64,000 nt of DNA from Litsea cubeba (lineage: Eukaryota > Streptophyta > Magnoliopsida > Laurales > Lauraceae), in the NCBI GenBank assembly GCA_012931725.1, contig CM022952.1:55133762-55197761 (forward strand), in the 5' to 3' direction. Position 1 is the first letter of the stretch, and each line of letters begins with the position of its first letter. The position numbers were made by a program, and so were the translations under genes. Positions 25,501 to 38,129 of the stretch are shown piece after piece. The notes under the pieces are model-generated. The model searched no databases. It was not told the DNA's origin and saw nothing but the letters and a program-made list of their open reading frames with translations.

Positions 25501-28500
25501 CGAAAACGGCCCGCCAGGGGTCCGGAATGGGAAACGGCCTCCAAAAAATTGGAAATCGAAGCCAACACTTCGCTCAAGGGTATAGTAACTTGTAGGAACT
25601 GACGCTTCGCAAATAGGACTCCCGATCAGAGAACTACGAGCGAAACATGGCATTCTCCAACACTCAGGCTCGAAGATGGCCTACCAGGGGTCCGGAACGG
25701 GAAACGGTCCAAGAAAAACTAGGAAACCAGCACGAGCACTTCGCTCGAGGGTATATTAAACTGTAGGAACTGACGGTACGCAAATAGGACTCCCGGTTTG
25801 AGAATTACAAGCGAAACATAGGATTTTCCAACACGTAGGCTTGAAAACGGCCCGACGGTGGCCCGAAATGGGAAACGGCCATCCGAAAATTTCCGAACCG
25901 GCACGAGCACTTTGCTCGAGTGTAGAGTAACCTGTAGGAATAGACGGTTCTCAAATCGGACTCCCGGATAGAGAATTCCGAGCGAAACATGGGATTTTCC
26001 AACACTTAGGCTCGAAAATGCCCCGCTGGGGGTCAAAAATGGAAAACGGCCACAGGAAAAATAAAAAAATGGCACGAGCACTTCACTCGAGGGTAGATTA
26101 ACCTGTAGGAACTGACGGTTCGAAAATAGGAATCCCGGTTAGAGAATTAAGAGAGAAACGTGGGATTTTCCCACACTTTGTCTCGACAACGGCACGCCGG
26201 GGGCCCGGAACGGGAAACGTCTGCGGGAAAAATCAGAAATCGGCAATAGCACTTCGCTGGAGGGTAGAGTAACCTGTAGGAACTGACGGTTCGCCAATAG
26301 GACTCGCGGTTAGAGAATTACGTGCGAAAAATGGGATTTTCGAAGACTTAGGCTCGAAAACGGGCCGCTGGGGGTCCAGAACGGGAATCGGCCGCGGGAA
26401 TAATTGAAACCCAACACGAGCACCTCGTTTGGGGGTAGTGTAACCTCTGTGATTGATGGTTCGCAAATAGGGCTCACGGTTAGAGAATTACATGCGAAAC
26501 ATGGGATTTTCACACACTTAGGCTTAAAATCGGACCGCCGGGTGTCCGGAACGGGAAACGGCCGTGGGAAAAATCAGAAAGTAGTACGAGCACTTCGCTC
26601 GAGGGTAGAGTAACTTGTAGGAACTAACGGTTCGCAAATAGGACTCCCGGTTAGAGAATTACGAGAGAAACATTGGATTTTCCAACACTTAGGCTCGAAA
26701 ACAGCCCGCCGGGCGCCCGAAATAGGAAACGTCCACAGGAAAAATCGAAAAATGGCACGAGCACTTCGCTCGAGGGTAGATTAACTTGTAGGAACTGACG
26801 GTTCGCAAATAGGACTCCGGTTAGGGAATTAAGAGAGAAACATGGGATTTTCACACACTTCGGCTCGACAACGGCCCGCCGGGGGCCCGAAATGGGAAAC
26901 GGCTGCGGGAAAAATTAGAAACCGGCAAGAGCACTTCGCTAGAGGGTAGAGTAACCTGTAGGAACTGACGGTTCGCCAATAGGACTCGCTGTTAGTGAAT
27001 TACGAGCGAAAAATGGGATTTTCCAAGACTTAGGCTCGAAAACGGGCTGCTGGGGCCCCGGAACGGGAATCGGCCACGGAAATAATTGAAACCCAGCGCG
27101 AGCATTTCGCTCGGGGGTAGAGTAACTTCTGTGACTGACGGTACGTAAATAGGACTCACGGTTAGAGAATTACGAGTGAAACATGGGATTTTCCGACACT
27201 TAGGCTTGAAAACGGCCCGCCGGGGGTCCGGAAGGGAAAACGACCGTGGGAAAAATCAAAAAGTGGTACGAGCACTTCGCTTGAGGGGACAGTAACATGT
27301 AGGAACTGACGGTTCGCAAATAGGACTCCGGTTAGAGAATTAAGAGAGAAACATGGGATTTTCGCGCACTTCGGCTCGACAACGGCCCGCCGGGGTCCCG
27401 AAACGGGAAACGGCTGCGGGAAAAATTAGAAACCGGCAAGAGCACTTCGCTCGAGGGTAGAGTAACCTGTAGGAACTGACGGTTCGCTAATAGGACTCGC
27501 TGTTAGTGAATTACGAGCGAAAAATGGGATTTTCCAAGACTTAGGCTCCAAAACGAGCTGTTGGGACCCCGGAACGGGAATCGGCCACGGAAATAATTGA
27601 AACCCGGCACGAGCATTTCGCTTGGGGGTAGAGTAACTTCTGTGACTGACGGTACATAAATAGGACTCACGGTTAGAGAATTACGAGCGAAACATGGGAT
27701 TTTCCGACACTTAGGCTTGAAAACGGCCCGCCGGGGGTCCGGAAGTGAAAACGACCGTGGGAAAAATCGAAAAGTGGTACGAGCACTTCGCTTCGATTGG
27801 AGAGTAACTCGTTGGAACTAACGGTTCGTAAATAGGACTCCCAGTTAGAGAATTACGAGCGAAAATGAGATTTTCCAACACTTAGGCTCGAAAACGGCCT
27901 GCCAGGGGTCCGGAATGGGAAACGGCCTCCGGAAAAATTGAAATCGAAACGAACACTTCGCTCGAGGGTAGAGTAACTTGTAGGAACTGAAGCTTCGCAA
28001 ATAGGACTCCCGATCAGAGAATTACGAGCGAAACATGGCATTTTCCAACACTCAGCCTCGAAGATGGCCTACCAGGGGTCCGGAATGGGAAATGGCCCAA
28101 GAAAAACTAGGAAACCATCACGAGCACTTCACTCAAGGGTAGATTAAACTGTAGGAACTGACGATACGCAAATACGACTCCCGATTAGAGAATTACAAGC
28201 GAAACAATGGATTTTCCAACACGTAGGCTCGAAAACGGCCCGCCGGGGGCCTGAAACGGGAAACGGCCGGGGGGAAAATTGCAAACCGGCACGAGCACTT
28301 TGCTCATGGGTAGAGTAACCTGTAGGAATTGACGGTTCACAAATAGGACTCCTGGTTAGAGAATTACGAGCGAAACATGGGATTTTCCAACACTTAGGCT
28401 CAAAAACGGCCCGCTGGGAGTCCTAAATGGGAAACGGCCATAGGAAAAATTGAAAAATGGTACGAGCACTTCACTCGAGGGTAGACTAACCTGTAGGAAC

Positions 28501-30001
28501 TGACGGTTCGCAGATAGGACTCCCGGTTAGAAAATTAAGGGAAAAACATGGGATTTTCCCAGACTTCAGCTCGACAACGGCCCGCCGGGGGCCCGGAAAG
28601 GGAAACGGCTGCGGGAAAAATCAGAAACCATCAAGAGCACTTCACTCTAGGGTAGAGTAGCCTGTAGGAACTGACGGTTCGCCAATAGGACTCGCGGTTA
28701 GAGAATTACGAGTGAGAAATGGGATTTTCCAAGACTTAGGTTCGAAAACGGGCCGTTGGGGGTCCGGAACGGGAATCGGCCGGGGGATATGATTGAAACC
28801 CGGCACGAGCAATTCGCTCGTTGGTAGAGTAACTTCTGTGACTGACGGTTCGCAAATAGGGCTCACGGTTAGAGAATTGCGAGCGAAACATTGCATTTTC
28901 CCACACTTAGGCTTGAAAACGGCCTGCCGGGGGTCCCCAACGGGAAACGGCCATGGGAAAAATCAAAAAGTGGTATGAGCACTTCGCTCGAGGGTAGAGT
29001 TACTCGTTGGAACTAACGGTTAGTAAATAGGACTCCCGGTTAGAGAATTACGAGCGAAACATGAGATTTTGCAACACACAGGCTCGAAAACAGCCCGCCT
29101 GGGGTCCGGAATGGGAAAAGGGCCTCCAGAAGATTGGAAACCAAAACGAACACTTCGCTCGAGGCTAGAGTAACTTGTAGGAACTGACGTTTCGCAAATA
29201 GGACTCCCGGTCAGAGAATTACGAGCGAAACAAGGCATTTTCCAACACTTAGGCTCGAAAATGGCCTACCAGGGGTCCGGAACGGGAAACGGTCCAAGAA
29301 AAACAAGGAAACCAGCATGAGCACTTCGTTCGAGGCTATATTAAACTGTAGGAACTGACGGAACGCAAATAGGACTCCCGGTTTGAGAATTACAAGCGAA
29401 ACATGGGATTTTCCAACACGTAGGCTCGAAAACGGCCCGCCGGGGGCCCGAAACGGGAAAGGTCCCTGGAAAAAATTTTAAACCGGCACGAGCACTTTGC
29501 TCGAGCAAAGAGTAACCTGTAGGAATTGACGGTTCTCAAAAAGGACTCCCGGATAGAGAATTACGAGCGAAACATGGGATTTTCCAACACTTAGGCTCGA
29601 AAATGGCCCGCCGGGGGTCCGAAATCGGAAACGGCCATAGGAAAAGTCGAGAAATGGCACGAGCACTTCGCTCGAGGGTAGATTAACCTGTAGGAACTGA
29701 TGGTTCGCAAATAGGACTCCCGGTTAGAGAATTAAGAGAGAAACATGGGATTTTCGCACACTTCGGCTCGACAACGGCGCGCCGGGGGCCCGGAACGGGA
29801 AACGGCCGTGGGAAAAATCAGAAACCGGCAAGAGCACTTCGCTCGAGGGCAGAGTAACCTGTAGGAACTGACGGTTCACCAATAGGACTCGCTGTTAGAG
29901 AATTACGAGCAAAAAATGGGATTTTCCAAGACTTAGGCTCGAAACGGGCTGCTGGGGGTCCGGAATGGGAATCGGCCGCGGAAATAATTAAAACCCGGCA
30001 C
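13545..30001 (+). repeat. Satellite array, block 2, with higher-order repeats
   Basis: About 96 monomers of ~170.6 bp. At least seven monomer subtypes follow in a fixed order. One subtype (GAATTAAGAGAGAAACATGG, then CACACTTCGGCTCGACAACG) marks the higher-order unit. From 20684 its spacings are 682, 1195, 682, 511, 1195, 1195, 682, 511, 1195 and 1197 bp, i.e. exactly 4, 7, 4, 3, 7, 7, 4, 3, 7 and 7 monomers. The left part (14651-20684) is less regular (1024, 683, 1165, 682, 1284, 1195). Partial-monomer junctions occur near 14288, 17460 and 18855. The array could be pericentromeric, centromeric or subtelomeric. Confidence 0.95.
29997..30001. repeat. Target-site duplication GGCAC (left) of solo LTR
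   Basis: GGCAC at 29997-30001 is repeated at 31763-31767. The satellite reads continuously across the site when the LTR and one GGCAC are removed. Confidence 0.9.
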
Positions 30002-30375
30002 TGTTAGGATTTTGTTTATTGCAATTTGATGGATGCATTAGGTTTTTATTCATCTCATGAATTCACACACATGCATTGATTTAGAAAATCTTGAAATCTT
30101 GATTTACACATGCATTGTTTTAAATCTTGTAAATCATATGTTTCATGCATGTTTTGGTTTTAATCTTGGATGCATTCAATTTGAAAAAGAGTTTTATAAA
30201 TCAAGCAAGCCTATGGTTTTAAAACTTTCTAATCATTTTTGGCTTTTTATATTTCATGATTTTAAACCACTTAGAATGATTTAAAATCATGTTTCCATGC
30301 TTGATTTAATGGCCCAAAAGAATCCCCTCAAGAACCACTTTAAAGTATGAGAAAAAATGGGAATTCTGGTCCCAG

Positions 30376-30525
30376 GGTCGACCTGCAGTGTACCAGGTCG
30401 ACCTGCCCATGGACCAGGTCGACCTGGCACACTGCAGGTCGACCGGGCAGAGGGCCGTTGGCTCTCCAACGGTCATATTTGTGACCGTTTGTATTCGGTC
30501 GACCGGGGATGGTATGGGGTCGACC
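30376..30525 (+). promoter_or_regulatory. Six GGTCGACC palindromes in U3 of the solo LTR
   Basis: Copies at 30376, 30396, 30417, 30437, 30497 and 30518, several extended to CAGGTCGACCTG. Between them CCGTTGG and CCAACGG form an inverted pair. The cluster ends about 30 bp before TATAAATA (30554-30561). Confidence 0.7.
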
Positions 30526-30553
30526 GAAGTCACGCAGGAACTCAATTTTTGAG

Positions 30554-30561
30554 TATAAATA
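30554..30561 (+). promoter_or_regulatory. TATA box of solo LTR
   Basis: TATAAATA directly downstream of the palindrome cluster. Same place as in the element 3 LTRs. Confidence 0.65.
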
Positions 30562-31374
30562 TGAGTTCATTCCCATGAGAAAAGTGTTGAACATTTTAGA
30601 ACTCTTAAGCCTTCTTTGAGGTGTTTGTTGACAAGGAAAAGGGGATGAACTAAGAGAGATCAAGGGGGTCATGAGTAAAGCTCAAGCTTGGATCATTAAG
30701 TTAAATCATCAAGTAAGCTTTACTTTTATTAATCATATGTTTTATGCTTTGACTAAATTATTGGTAAATGATTTTTAGCATATTAACTATGATGTGTTGA
30801 ATCCACTTTTCTCTTAATCTTTGATTTTAGTTATTGGATTCTCCACCCTTGATTTCAAACCAAGTTTTGTTTTAAACTTTGTCAATCATGCTTAGCCAAA
30901 ATCTTTGATTTCTTTATAGCATGATACATTAACTTGTTTGAAACTCTCTTTGTTGTTTTCAATCTATTTGAACTTTAGTTAAACTAATTTGTTTTGAAAA
31001 CAACATTGAATGTGCATCACATGTTTAGACATAATTAATTTCATACAACTTGTGTCATCTTGATTTTCATAAATCATTTACAAATTAGTATTTGTGTACA
31101 TGTGATTTGCATAACACTTCAATCAAATCTTTTTATGAGGATTAAACTTTTGAATTGCTCTAAGCATAAAATAGATTGAGCTTTAATTTTAATCTTGATT
31201 GAAGTTTTCACACACACACCTCATAAGCATTCATCTTTGTAGTCCTTAGTGTTTGTGTGAGTTTGTTATTCACTTTCATATCCGCCTATCTTAGAGGCAA
31301 ATTTATTGAGCTAAATTGTAATCCCTTAGAGTGTTTTGAGAAGACACTTTCTTTGAGAAAAATCTATTGTTGTA

Positions 31375-31508
31375 AGGTTATTGCTTAGCCATTGAAAAGC
31401 ATCTTGTATAGGTTGTTGTTAAGCCTTGAAAAACAACATTGTAAGGTTATTGCTTATCCATGGAAAGCATATTGTAGAGGCTATTGCTTAGCCTTTTGAA
31501 AAGCATAA
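31375..31508 (+). repeat. LTR hairpin minisatellite (solo LTR)
   Basis: Four units of GGTTATTGCTTAGCC-type sequence, each with arms around an AGCC-containing loop. One unit uses GTTGTT/AACAAC arms and the others TTGCTT/AAGCA. Confidence 0.7.
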
Positions 31509-31762
31509 TAGTGGAAATCCGGTGGGGTGTTGGATACATAAGCCGGTAGTGGATGTAGGCATTGAGGCCGAACCACTATAAATGATTGTGTTATGGTGAT
31601 TGCTTTTGTGGTGATTGTTTCGTTTAGCTTCCGCATATTGTTTGTTTAATCATCACATGTGACTAGGTTAATTGTAAAGAAGTTAAAATTGGTCATAATT
31701 GGTCACTAAGTGTAGCTCACCCTATTCACCCCCCCTCTATGGTTAGGATCCAAGGACTTTCA

Positions 31763-34700
31763 GGCACGAGCACTTCAATCGGGGGTAGAGTAACTTCTGT
31801 GACTGACGGTACGCAAATAAGACTCACGGTTAGAGAATTACGAGCGAAACATGGGATTTTCCCACACTTAGGCTTGAAAACGGCCCGCCGGGGGTCCGGA
31901 AGGGAAAACGACTGTGGGAAAAATCAAAAAGTGGTACGAGCACTTCGCTCGAGGGTAGAGTAACTTGTAGGAACTAACGGTTCGTAAATAGGACTCCCGG
32001 TTAGAGAATGACGAGCGAAACATTAGATTTTGCAACACTTAGGCTCGAAAACGGCCCGCCAGGGGTCCGGAATGGGAAACGGCCTCCAGAAAATTGGAAA
32101 TTGAAACCAACACTTCGCTCAAGGGTATAGTAACTTGTAGGAACTGACGCTTCGCAAATAGGACTCCCGGTCAGAGAACTACGAGCGAAACATGGCATTT
32201 TCCAACACTCAGGCTCGAAGATGGCCTACCAGGGGTCCGGAACGGAAAAAGGTCCAAGAAAAACTAGGAAACCAGCACGAGCACTTCGCTCGAGGGTATA
32301 TTAAACTGTAGGAACTGACGGTACGCAAATAGGACTCCCGGTTTGAGAATTACAAGCGAAACATAGGATTTTCCAACACGTAGGCTTGAAAACGGCCCGA
32401 CGGTGGCCCGAAATGGGAAACGGCCGGGGTAAAAATTGCAAACCGGCACGAGCACTTTGCTCGAGGGTAGAGTAACCTATAGGAATTGACGGTTCACAAA
32501 TAGGACTTCCGGTTAGAGAATCATGAGCGAAACATGGGATTTTCCAACACTTAAGCTCGAAAACGGCCCGCTTGGGGTCCGAAATGGGAAACGGCCACAG
32601 GAAAATTTTAAAAATGGCATGAGCACTTCGCTCGAGGTTAGATTAACCTGTAGGAACTGACGGTTCGCAGATAAGACTCCCGGTTAGAGAATTAAGAGAG
32701 AAACATGGGATTTTCCCACACTTCCGCTCGACAACGGCCCGCCGGGGGCCCGGAATGGGAAACGGCTGCCGGAAAAATCAAAAATCGGCAAGAGCACTTC
32801 GCTCGAGCGTAGAGTAACCTGTAGGAACTGATGGTTCGCCAATAGGACTCGCGGTTAGAGAATTACGTGCGAAAAATGGGATTTTCCAAGACTTAGGCTC
32901 GAAAATGGGCCGCTGGGGGTCCGGAATGGGAATCGGCCGCGGGAATAATTGAAACCCAACACGAGCACCTCGTTTGGGTGTAGTGTAACCTCTGTGATTG
33001 ATGGTTCGCAAATAGGGCTCACGGTTAGAGAATTACGAGCGAAACATGGGATTTTCACACACTTAGGCTTGAAATCGGACCGCCGGGTGTCCGGAACGGG
33101 AAACGGCCGTGGGAAAAATCAAAAAGTAGTACGAGCACTTCGCTCGAGGGTAGAGTAACTTGTAAGAACTAACGGTTTGCAAATAGAACTCCCGGATAGA
33201 GAATTACGAGAGAAACATGGGATTTTCCAACACTTAGGCTCGAAAACAGCCCGCCGGGGGCCCGAAATGGGAAACGGCCACAGGAAAAATCAAAAAATGG
33301 CACGAGCATTTCGCTCGAGGGTAGATTAACTTGTAGGAACTGACGGTTCACAAATAGGACTCCGGTTAGAGAATTAAGAGAGAAACATAGGATTTTCGCA
33401 CACTTCGGCTCAACAACGGCCCGCCGGGGCCCCGAAACGGGAAATGGCTGCTGGAAAAATCAGAAACCGGCAAGAGCACTTCGCTCGAGGGTAGAGTAAC
33501 CTGCAGGAACTGACGGCTCGCCAATAGGACACGCTGTTAGAGAATTCCGAGCGAAAAATGGGATTTTCAATGACTTAGGCTCGAAAACGGGCTGCTGGGG
33601 TTCCGAAACGGGAATCGGCCGTGGAAATAATTGAAACCCAGCATGAGCACTTCGCTCGGGGGTAGAGTAACTTCTGTGACTGACGGTACACAAATAGGAT
33701 TCACGGTTAGAGAATTACGAGCGAAACATGGGATTTTCCCACACTTAGGCTTGAAAATGGCCCGCCGGGGGTCCGGAAGGGAAAATGACTGTGGGAAAAA
33801 TCAAAAAGTGGTACGCCCACTTCGCTCGAGGGTAGAGTAACTTGTAGGAACTAACGGTTCGTAAATAGGACTCCCGGTTAGAGAATGACGAGCGAAACAT
33901 TAGATTTTGCAACACTTAGGCTCGAAAACGGCCCGCCAGGGGTCCAGAATGAGAAACGGCCTCCAGAAAATTGGAAATCGAAACCAACACTTCGCTCAAG
34001 GGTATAGTAACTTGTAGGAACTGACGCTTCGCAAATAGGACTCCCGGTCAGAGAACTACGAGCGAAACATGGCATTTTCCAACACTCAGGCTCGAAGATG
34101 GCCTACCAGGGGTCCGGAACGGGAAACAGTCCAAGAAAAACTAGGAAACTAGCACGAGCACTTCGCTCGAGGGTATATTAAACTGTAGGAACTGACGGTA
34201 CGCAAATAGGACTCCCGGTTTGAGAATTACAAGCGAAACATAGGATTTTCCAACACGTAGGCTTGAAAACGGCCCGACGGTGGCCCGAAACGGGAAACGG
34301 CCATCCGAAAAATTCCGAACCGGCACAAGCACTTTGCTCGAGTGTAGAGTAACCTGTAGGAATTGACGGTTCTCAAATAGGACTCCCGGATAGAGAATTC
34401 CGAGCGAAACATGGGATTTTCCAACACTTAGGCTCGAAAATGGCCCGCTGGGGGTCAAAAATGGGAAACGGCCACAGGAAAAATAAAAAAATGGCACGAG
34501 CACTTCACTCGAGGGTAGATTAACCTGTAGGAACTGACGGTTTGAAAATAGGAATCCCGGTTAGAGAATTAAGAGAGAAACATGGGATTTTCCCACACTT
34601 TGTCTCGACAACGGCCCGCCGGGGGCCCGGAACGGGAAACGTCTACGGGAAAAATAAGAAATCGGCAATAGCACTTCGCTGGAGGGTAGAGTAACCTGTA

Positions 34701-35515
34701 GGAACTGACGGTTCGCCAATAGGACTCGCGGTTAGAAAATTATGTGCGAAAAATGGGATTTTCGAAGACTTAGGCTTGAAAACGGGCCGCTGGGGGTCCG
34801 GAACGGGAATCGGCCGCGGGAATAATTGAAACCCAACACGAGCACCTCGTTTGGGGGTAGTGTAACCTCTGTGATTGATGGTTCGCAAATAGGGATCACG
34901 GTTAGAGAATTACGAGCGAAACATGGGATTTTCACACACTCCGGCTTAAAATCGGACCGCCGGGTGTCCGGAATAGGAAACGGCCGTGGGAAAAATCAAA
35001 AAGTAGTACGAGCACTTCGCTCGAGGGTAGAGTAACTTGTAGGAACTAACGGTTCGCAAATAGGACTCCCGGTTAGAGAATTACGAGAGAAACATTGGAT
35101 TTTCCAACACTTAGGCTCGAAAACAGCCCGCCGGGCGCCCGAAATGGGAAACGTCCACAGGAAAAATCGAAAAATGGCACGAGCACTTCGCTCGAGGGTA
35201 GATTAACTTGTAGGAACTGACGGTTCGTAAATAGGACTCCGGTTAGGGAATTAAGAGAGAAACATGGGATTTTCGCACACTTCGGCTCGACAACGGCCCG
35301 CCGGGGGCCCAAAACGGGAAACGGCTGCGGGAAAAATTAGAAACCGGCAAGAGCACTTCGCTAGAGGGTAGAGTAACCTGTAGGAACTGACGGTTCGCCA
35401 ATAGGACTCGCTGTTAGTGAATTACGAGCGAAAAATGAGATTTTCCAAGACTTAGGCTCGAAAACGGGCTGCTGGGGACCCGGAACGGGAATCGGCCATG
35501 GAAATAATTGAAACC
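31763..35515 (+). repeat. Satellite array, block 3
   Basis: Continues block 2 in exact register: the marker monomers at 29729 and 32689 are 1194 bp apart (7 monomers) once the solo LTR plus one target repeat (1766 bp) is removed. Further spacings are 682, 1195 and 682 bp. Ends with the AAACC target site (35511-35515) of element 2. Confidence 0.95.
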
Positions 35516-37309
35516 TGAAAGTCCGGGGATCCTACCCTAGAGGGGGGGTGAATAGGGTGATCTAGTAATAGTGACCAACTATGACCAATTTTAATTTCTT
35601 TACAATTAACCTAGTCACATGTGATGATTATGACAATAGATGCAGAAGAGAGACAAATCAATCACCACAAACCAATCACCATAACACAAAGATTTATAGT
35701 GGTTCGGCCTCAATGCCTACATCCACTACCGGCTTGTGCTCAACACCCCACCGGATTTCCACTAATATGCTTTTCCAATAGGCTAAGCAATAACCTCTAC
35801 AAGATGCTTTCCAAGGCTTAGCAATAACCTCTACAATGTATGCTTTCCAAGGCTTAGCAATAACCTTACAATGATGTTTTTCTAGGCTAAACAACAACCT
35901 ATCAATATGCTTTTAATGGCTAAGCAATAACCTTACAAAGAAATGATTTCTCAAAGAAAGTGTCTTCCAAAGAACACTCTAAGAGATTACAATTAAAGCA
36001 CAATTAGAATGCCTCTTTAATAGGCTAATTTGAAAGTGAAAACTAAACTCACACAACACACTAATGAGTGCAAAGATGTATGCTAATGAGGTGTGTGTGT
36101 GACAACTTCAATCAAGTTTAAAAAGTAAAGTCCAATGAATATATGCTCAAAGCAATTCAAAGATTAAAGCACATAGAAAGAATTGATTGAAGTTTAAATG
36201 CAAATCACATGAACAAATACTAACTTGTTGATGATTTAAAAAATAAAGGCTCACAAGTTGTATGAAATTAATTTGGCTTAAACATGTGATGCATTTTTAG
36301 TGTTGTTTCCAAAAACAAGATTTAACAAAGGTTTTAAAAAGATTGAAAACAACAATGATGATTCAAACAAGTTAAATTAACATGTTATAAAGAAATCAAA
36401 GTTTTAAACATAACATGTTTAACAAAGTTTAAAACTAAACTAAGTTTGAATCAAAGAAAAGAATTCATTACAACTTAATATCAAAGATTGAATGGAAGTA
36501 ATGAATTCATTTCATCAAAGTTATCATGCTAAAAACATTTACCAAAGATTTAAAACCAAGCATGAAACATATGATTAAATTAAGCAAAGCTTACTTGGAG
36601 ATTTAACTTCATGATCCAAGCTTTAGCTTCCTTAATGACCTTCTTAATCCCCTTGGTTCATCCCCTTTATCTTCTCTTCAAACACCTCCAAGAAGGCTCC
36701 AAGTTTCCTCAAAAGTTCCAACCTTTTTCAAAGGGAATGAAGCCTTTTTATACACAGAAAACAGAGTTTCTGCGTGTCCCCGGTCGACCCCATGACAGGC
36801 CCGGTCGACCCCATCCAAACGGTCAGAAAAATGACCGTTGGAGAGCCAAACGGCTCTCTGCCCAGTCGACCCGCAGTGTATGCGGTCGACTGGGATGTGT
36901 ACCCGGTCGACCGGGTACACTGGGCCCTGGGCCACTTTTCCCATTTTGCATACTTTTGCAATTTTCAAAGATTTTTGATGTGGGACTTGTTGGGGCCATT
37001 AAATCAAGCTTGAAACATGATTTAAATCAATCTAAGTATTTTTTAAAATCATGAATCATAAAAAGCCACAAATCATTTGAAACTTTAAAACTTAGGCTAA
37101 GCTTGAATTTTGAAATTCCTTTTACAAAATCAATTGCATCCAAAATTAAAACCAATTCATGCATAAAACATGAGTTTTACCATATTTTAAAAACAATGCA
37201 TGGATAAAATAAGATTTCAATGTTTTCTAAAATAATGCAAGTGTGAGAAATCAAATGATGATTAAAATGATATGCATCCATCAAATTGCAATACACAAAA
37301 TTCCTAACA
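35516..37309 (-). repeat. 3' LTR of element 2 (1794 bp)
   Basis: In its sense it starts TGTTAGGAATTTTG and ends GGACTTTCA. Nearly identical to 42309-44111; visible differences include a G run of 7 rather than 15 and a few substitutions in U3. The hairpin minisatellite is at about 35761-35938, and a 24-bp perfect palindrome centred on GGTCGACC is at 36897-36920. Confidence 0.93.
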
Positions 37310-37333
37310 ATCTCCCCCTTTGCAATTTGATGG
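37278..37333 (-). other. PPT (37310-37322) and enclosing hairpin, element 2
   Basis: On the plus strand CCATCAAATTGCAA (37278-37291, inside the LTR) and TTGCAATTTGATGG (37320-37333) are perfect complements. The PPT (element sense GCAAAGGGGGAGAT) and the LTR start lie between them. Same design as elements 1 and 3. Confidence 0.85.
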
Positions 37334-38129
37334 CAAACCTTAACTTAACACTAAACCTCACACTAAGTCTTCAGCTCCTTGGCTTGACACGGCTTGAAAT
37401 CTTCGGATGCTCCTTCACTTAGCTTGGGCTTTAGCTCTTTTGATCTTCATTCTTCTTGTCCTTAGCTCCAAGCTTTCTTTCTTTTATCTTCTCTCCCCCT
37501 TAGACCAAGCACTCTCTCTCCTTGGTCTTTCTCTCCCTTTGCCATTGAATGCTCTCTCCCCCTTTGATCTTTCTCCCTTTTTGGGTAGCTAGAGCATTTT
37601 CTCCCCCTTAATCCTTTCTCCCCCTTTGCCATTAAATTGGAAAGGTAGCAATTGAAGAAAGGTACCTACACACATGAAACAAGGAAAATACCTTTAGTAG
37701 CACCTGTTAACAAATGAAATCGAAAATGAAATACTTAACAGGCTATTATGCATGTGAGTAAGTTATAAGGGAATAGCAATGGTGAATTTGATCATCTCTA
37801 ATGCTTCCTTAGAAGGTTTACTCCCCCTCAATCCATAATCTTCTTTTGTCATACTTTTGACAAGAATATAACTATTAGATGCAAGAAGAAGATGGTTTAA
37901 CCAATTGAGGGATAACAAGAAGATATGAGATGAATAATTTGAATATGTAAATTCATTGATTTTCCATAAACGACTAGTACATATTTCAATAATTACTTGA
38001 CCAAACCAAAAATCAAAATAATGGTCAGTAATCAATTCAAGCTATCAGTCAGTTGATAGATAAATATTTAAAAGAGTTAAAAAGTCTATCACTACCCTCC
38101 CCACAAAAAGTGAAAAACTTTCCTAAGAT
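37334..38129 (-). other. 3' untranslated region of element 2
   Basis: Non-coding. In element sense it has several (A)GGGGGAGAA runs (37450-37640) and a TGGATTGAGGGGGAGTAAA block (about 37819-37840) shared with element 3 (57141-57160). An inner CCAATTTAATGGCAAAGGGGGAG (37615-37640) is an imperfect mirror of the PPT stem. Plus-strand frames here are chance. Confidence 0.6.

Larger units (their letters stand above)
30002..31762 (+). mobile_element. Solo LTR (1761 bp)
   Basis: Begins TGTTAGGATTTTG and ends GGATCCAAGGACTTTCA, with perfect 5-bp target duplications. No PPT, primer site or internal sequence flanks it, so it is a product of LTR-LTR recombination. It is closest in layout to the LTR of element 3, and carries six GGTCGACC palindromes (30376-30525), a TATA box, the hairpin minisatellite (about 31375-31508) and the conserved downstream block (31509-31583). 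Confidence 0.92.

Noticed and set aside
36611..37054. 147-codon plus-strand frame in the LTR of element 2 (repeated at 43413-43856)
   Set aside because: Antisense to the LTR and running through the U3 palindromes (PGRPHDRPGRP pattern comes from GGTCGACC repeats); repeated only because the LTR is repeated.
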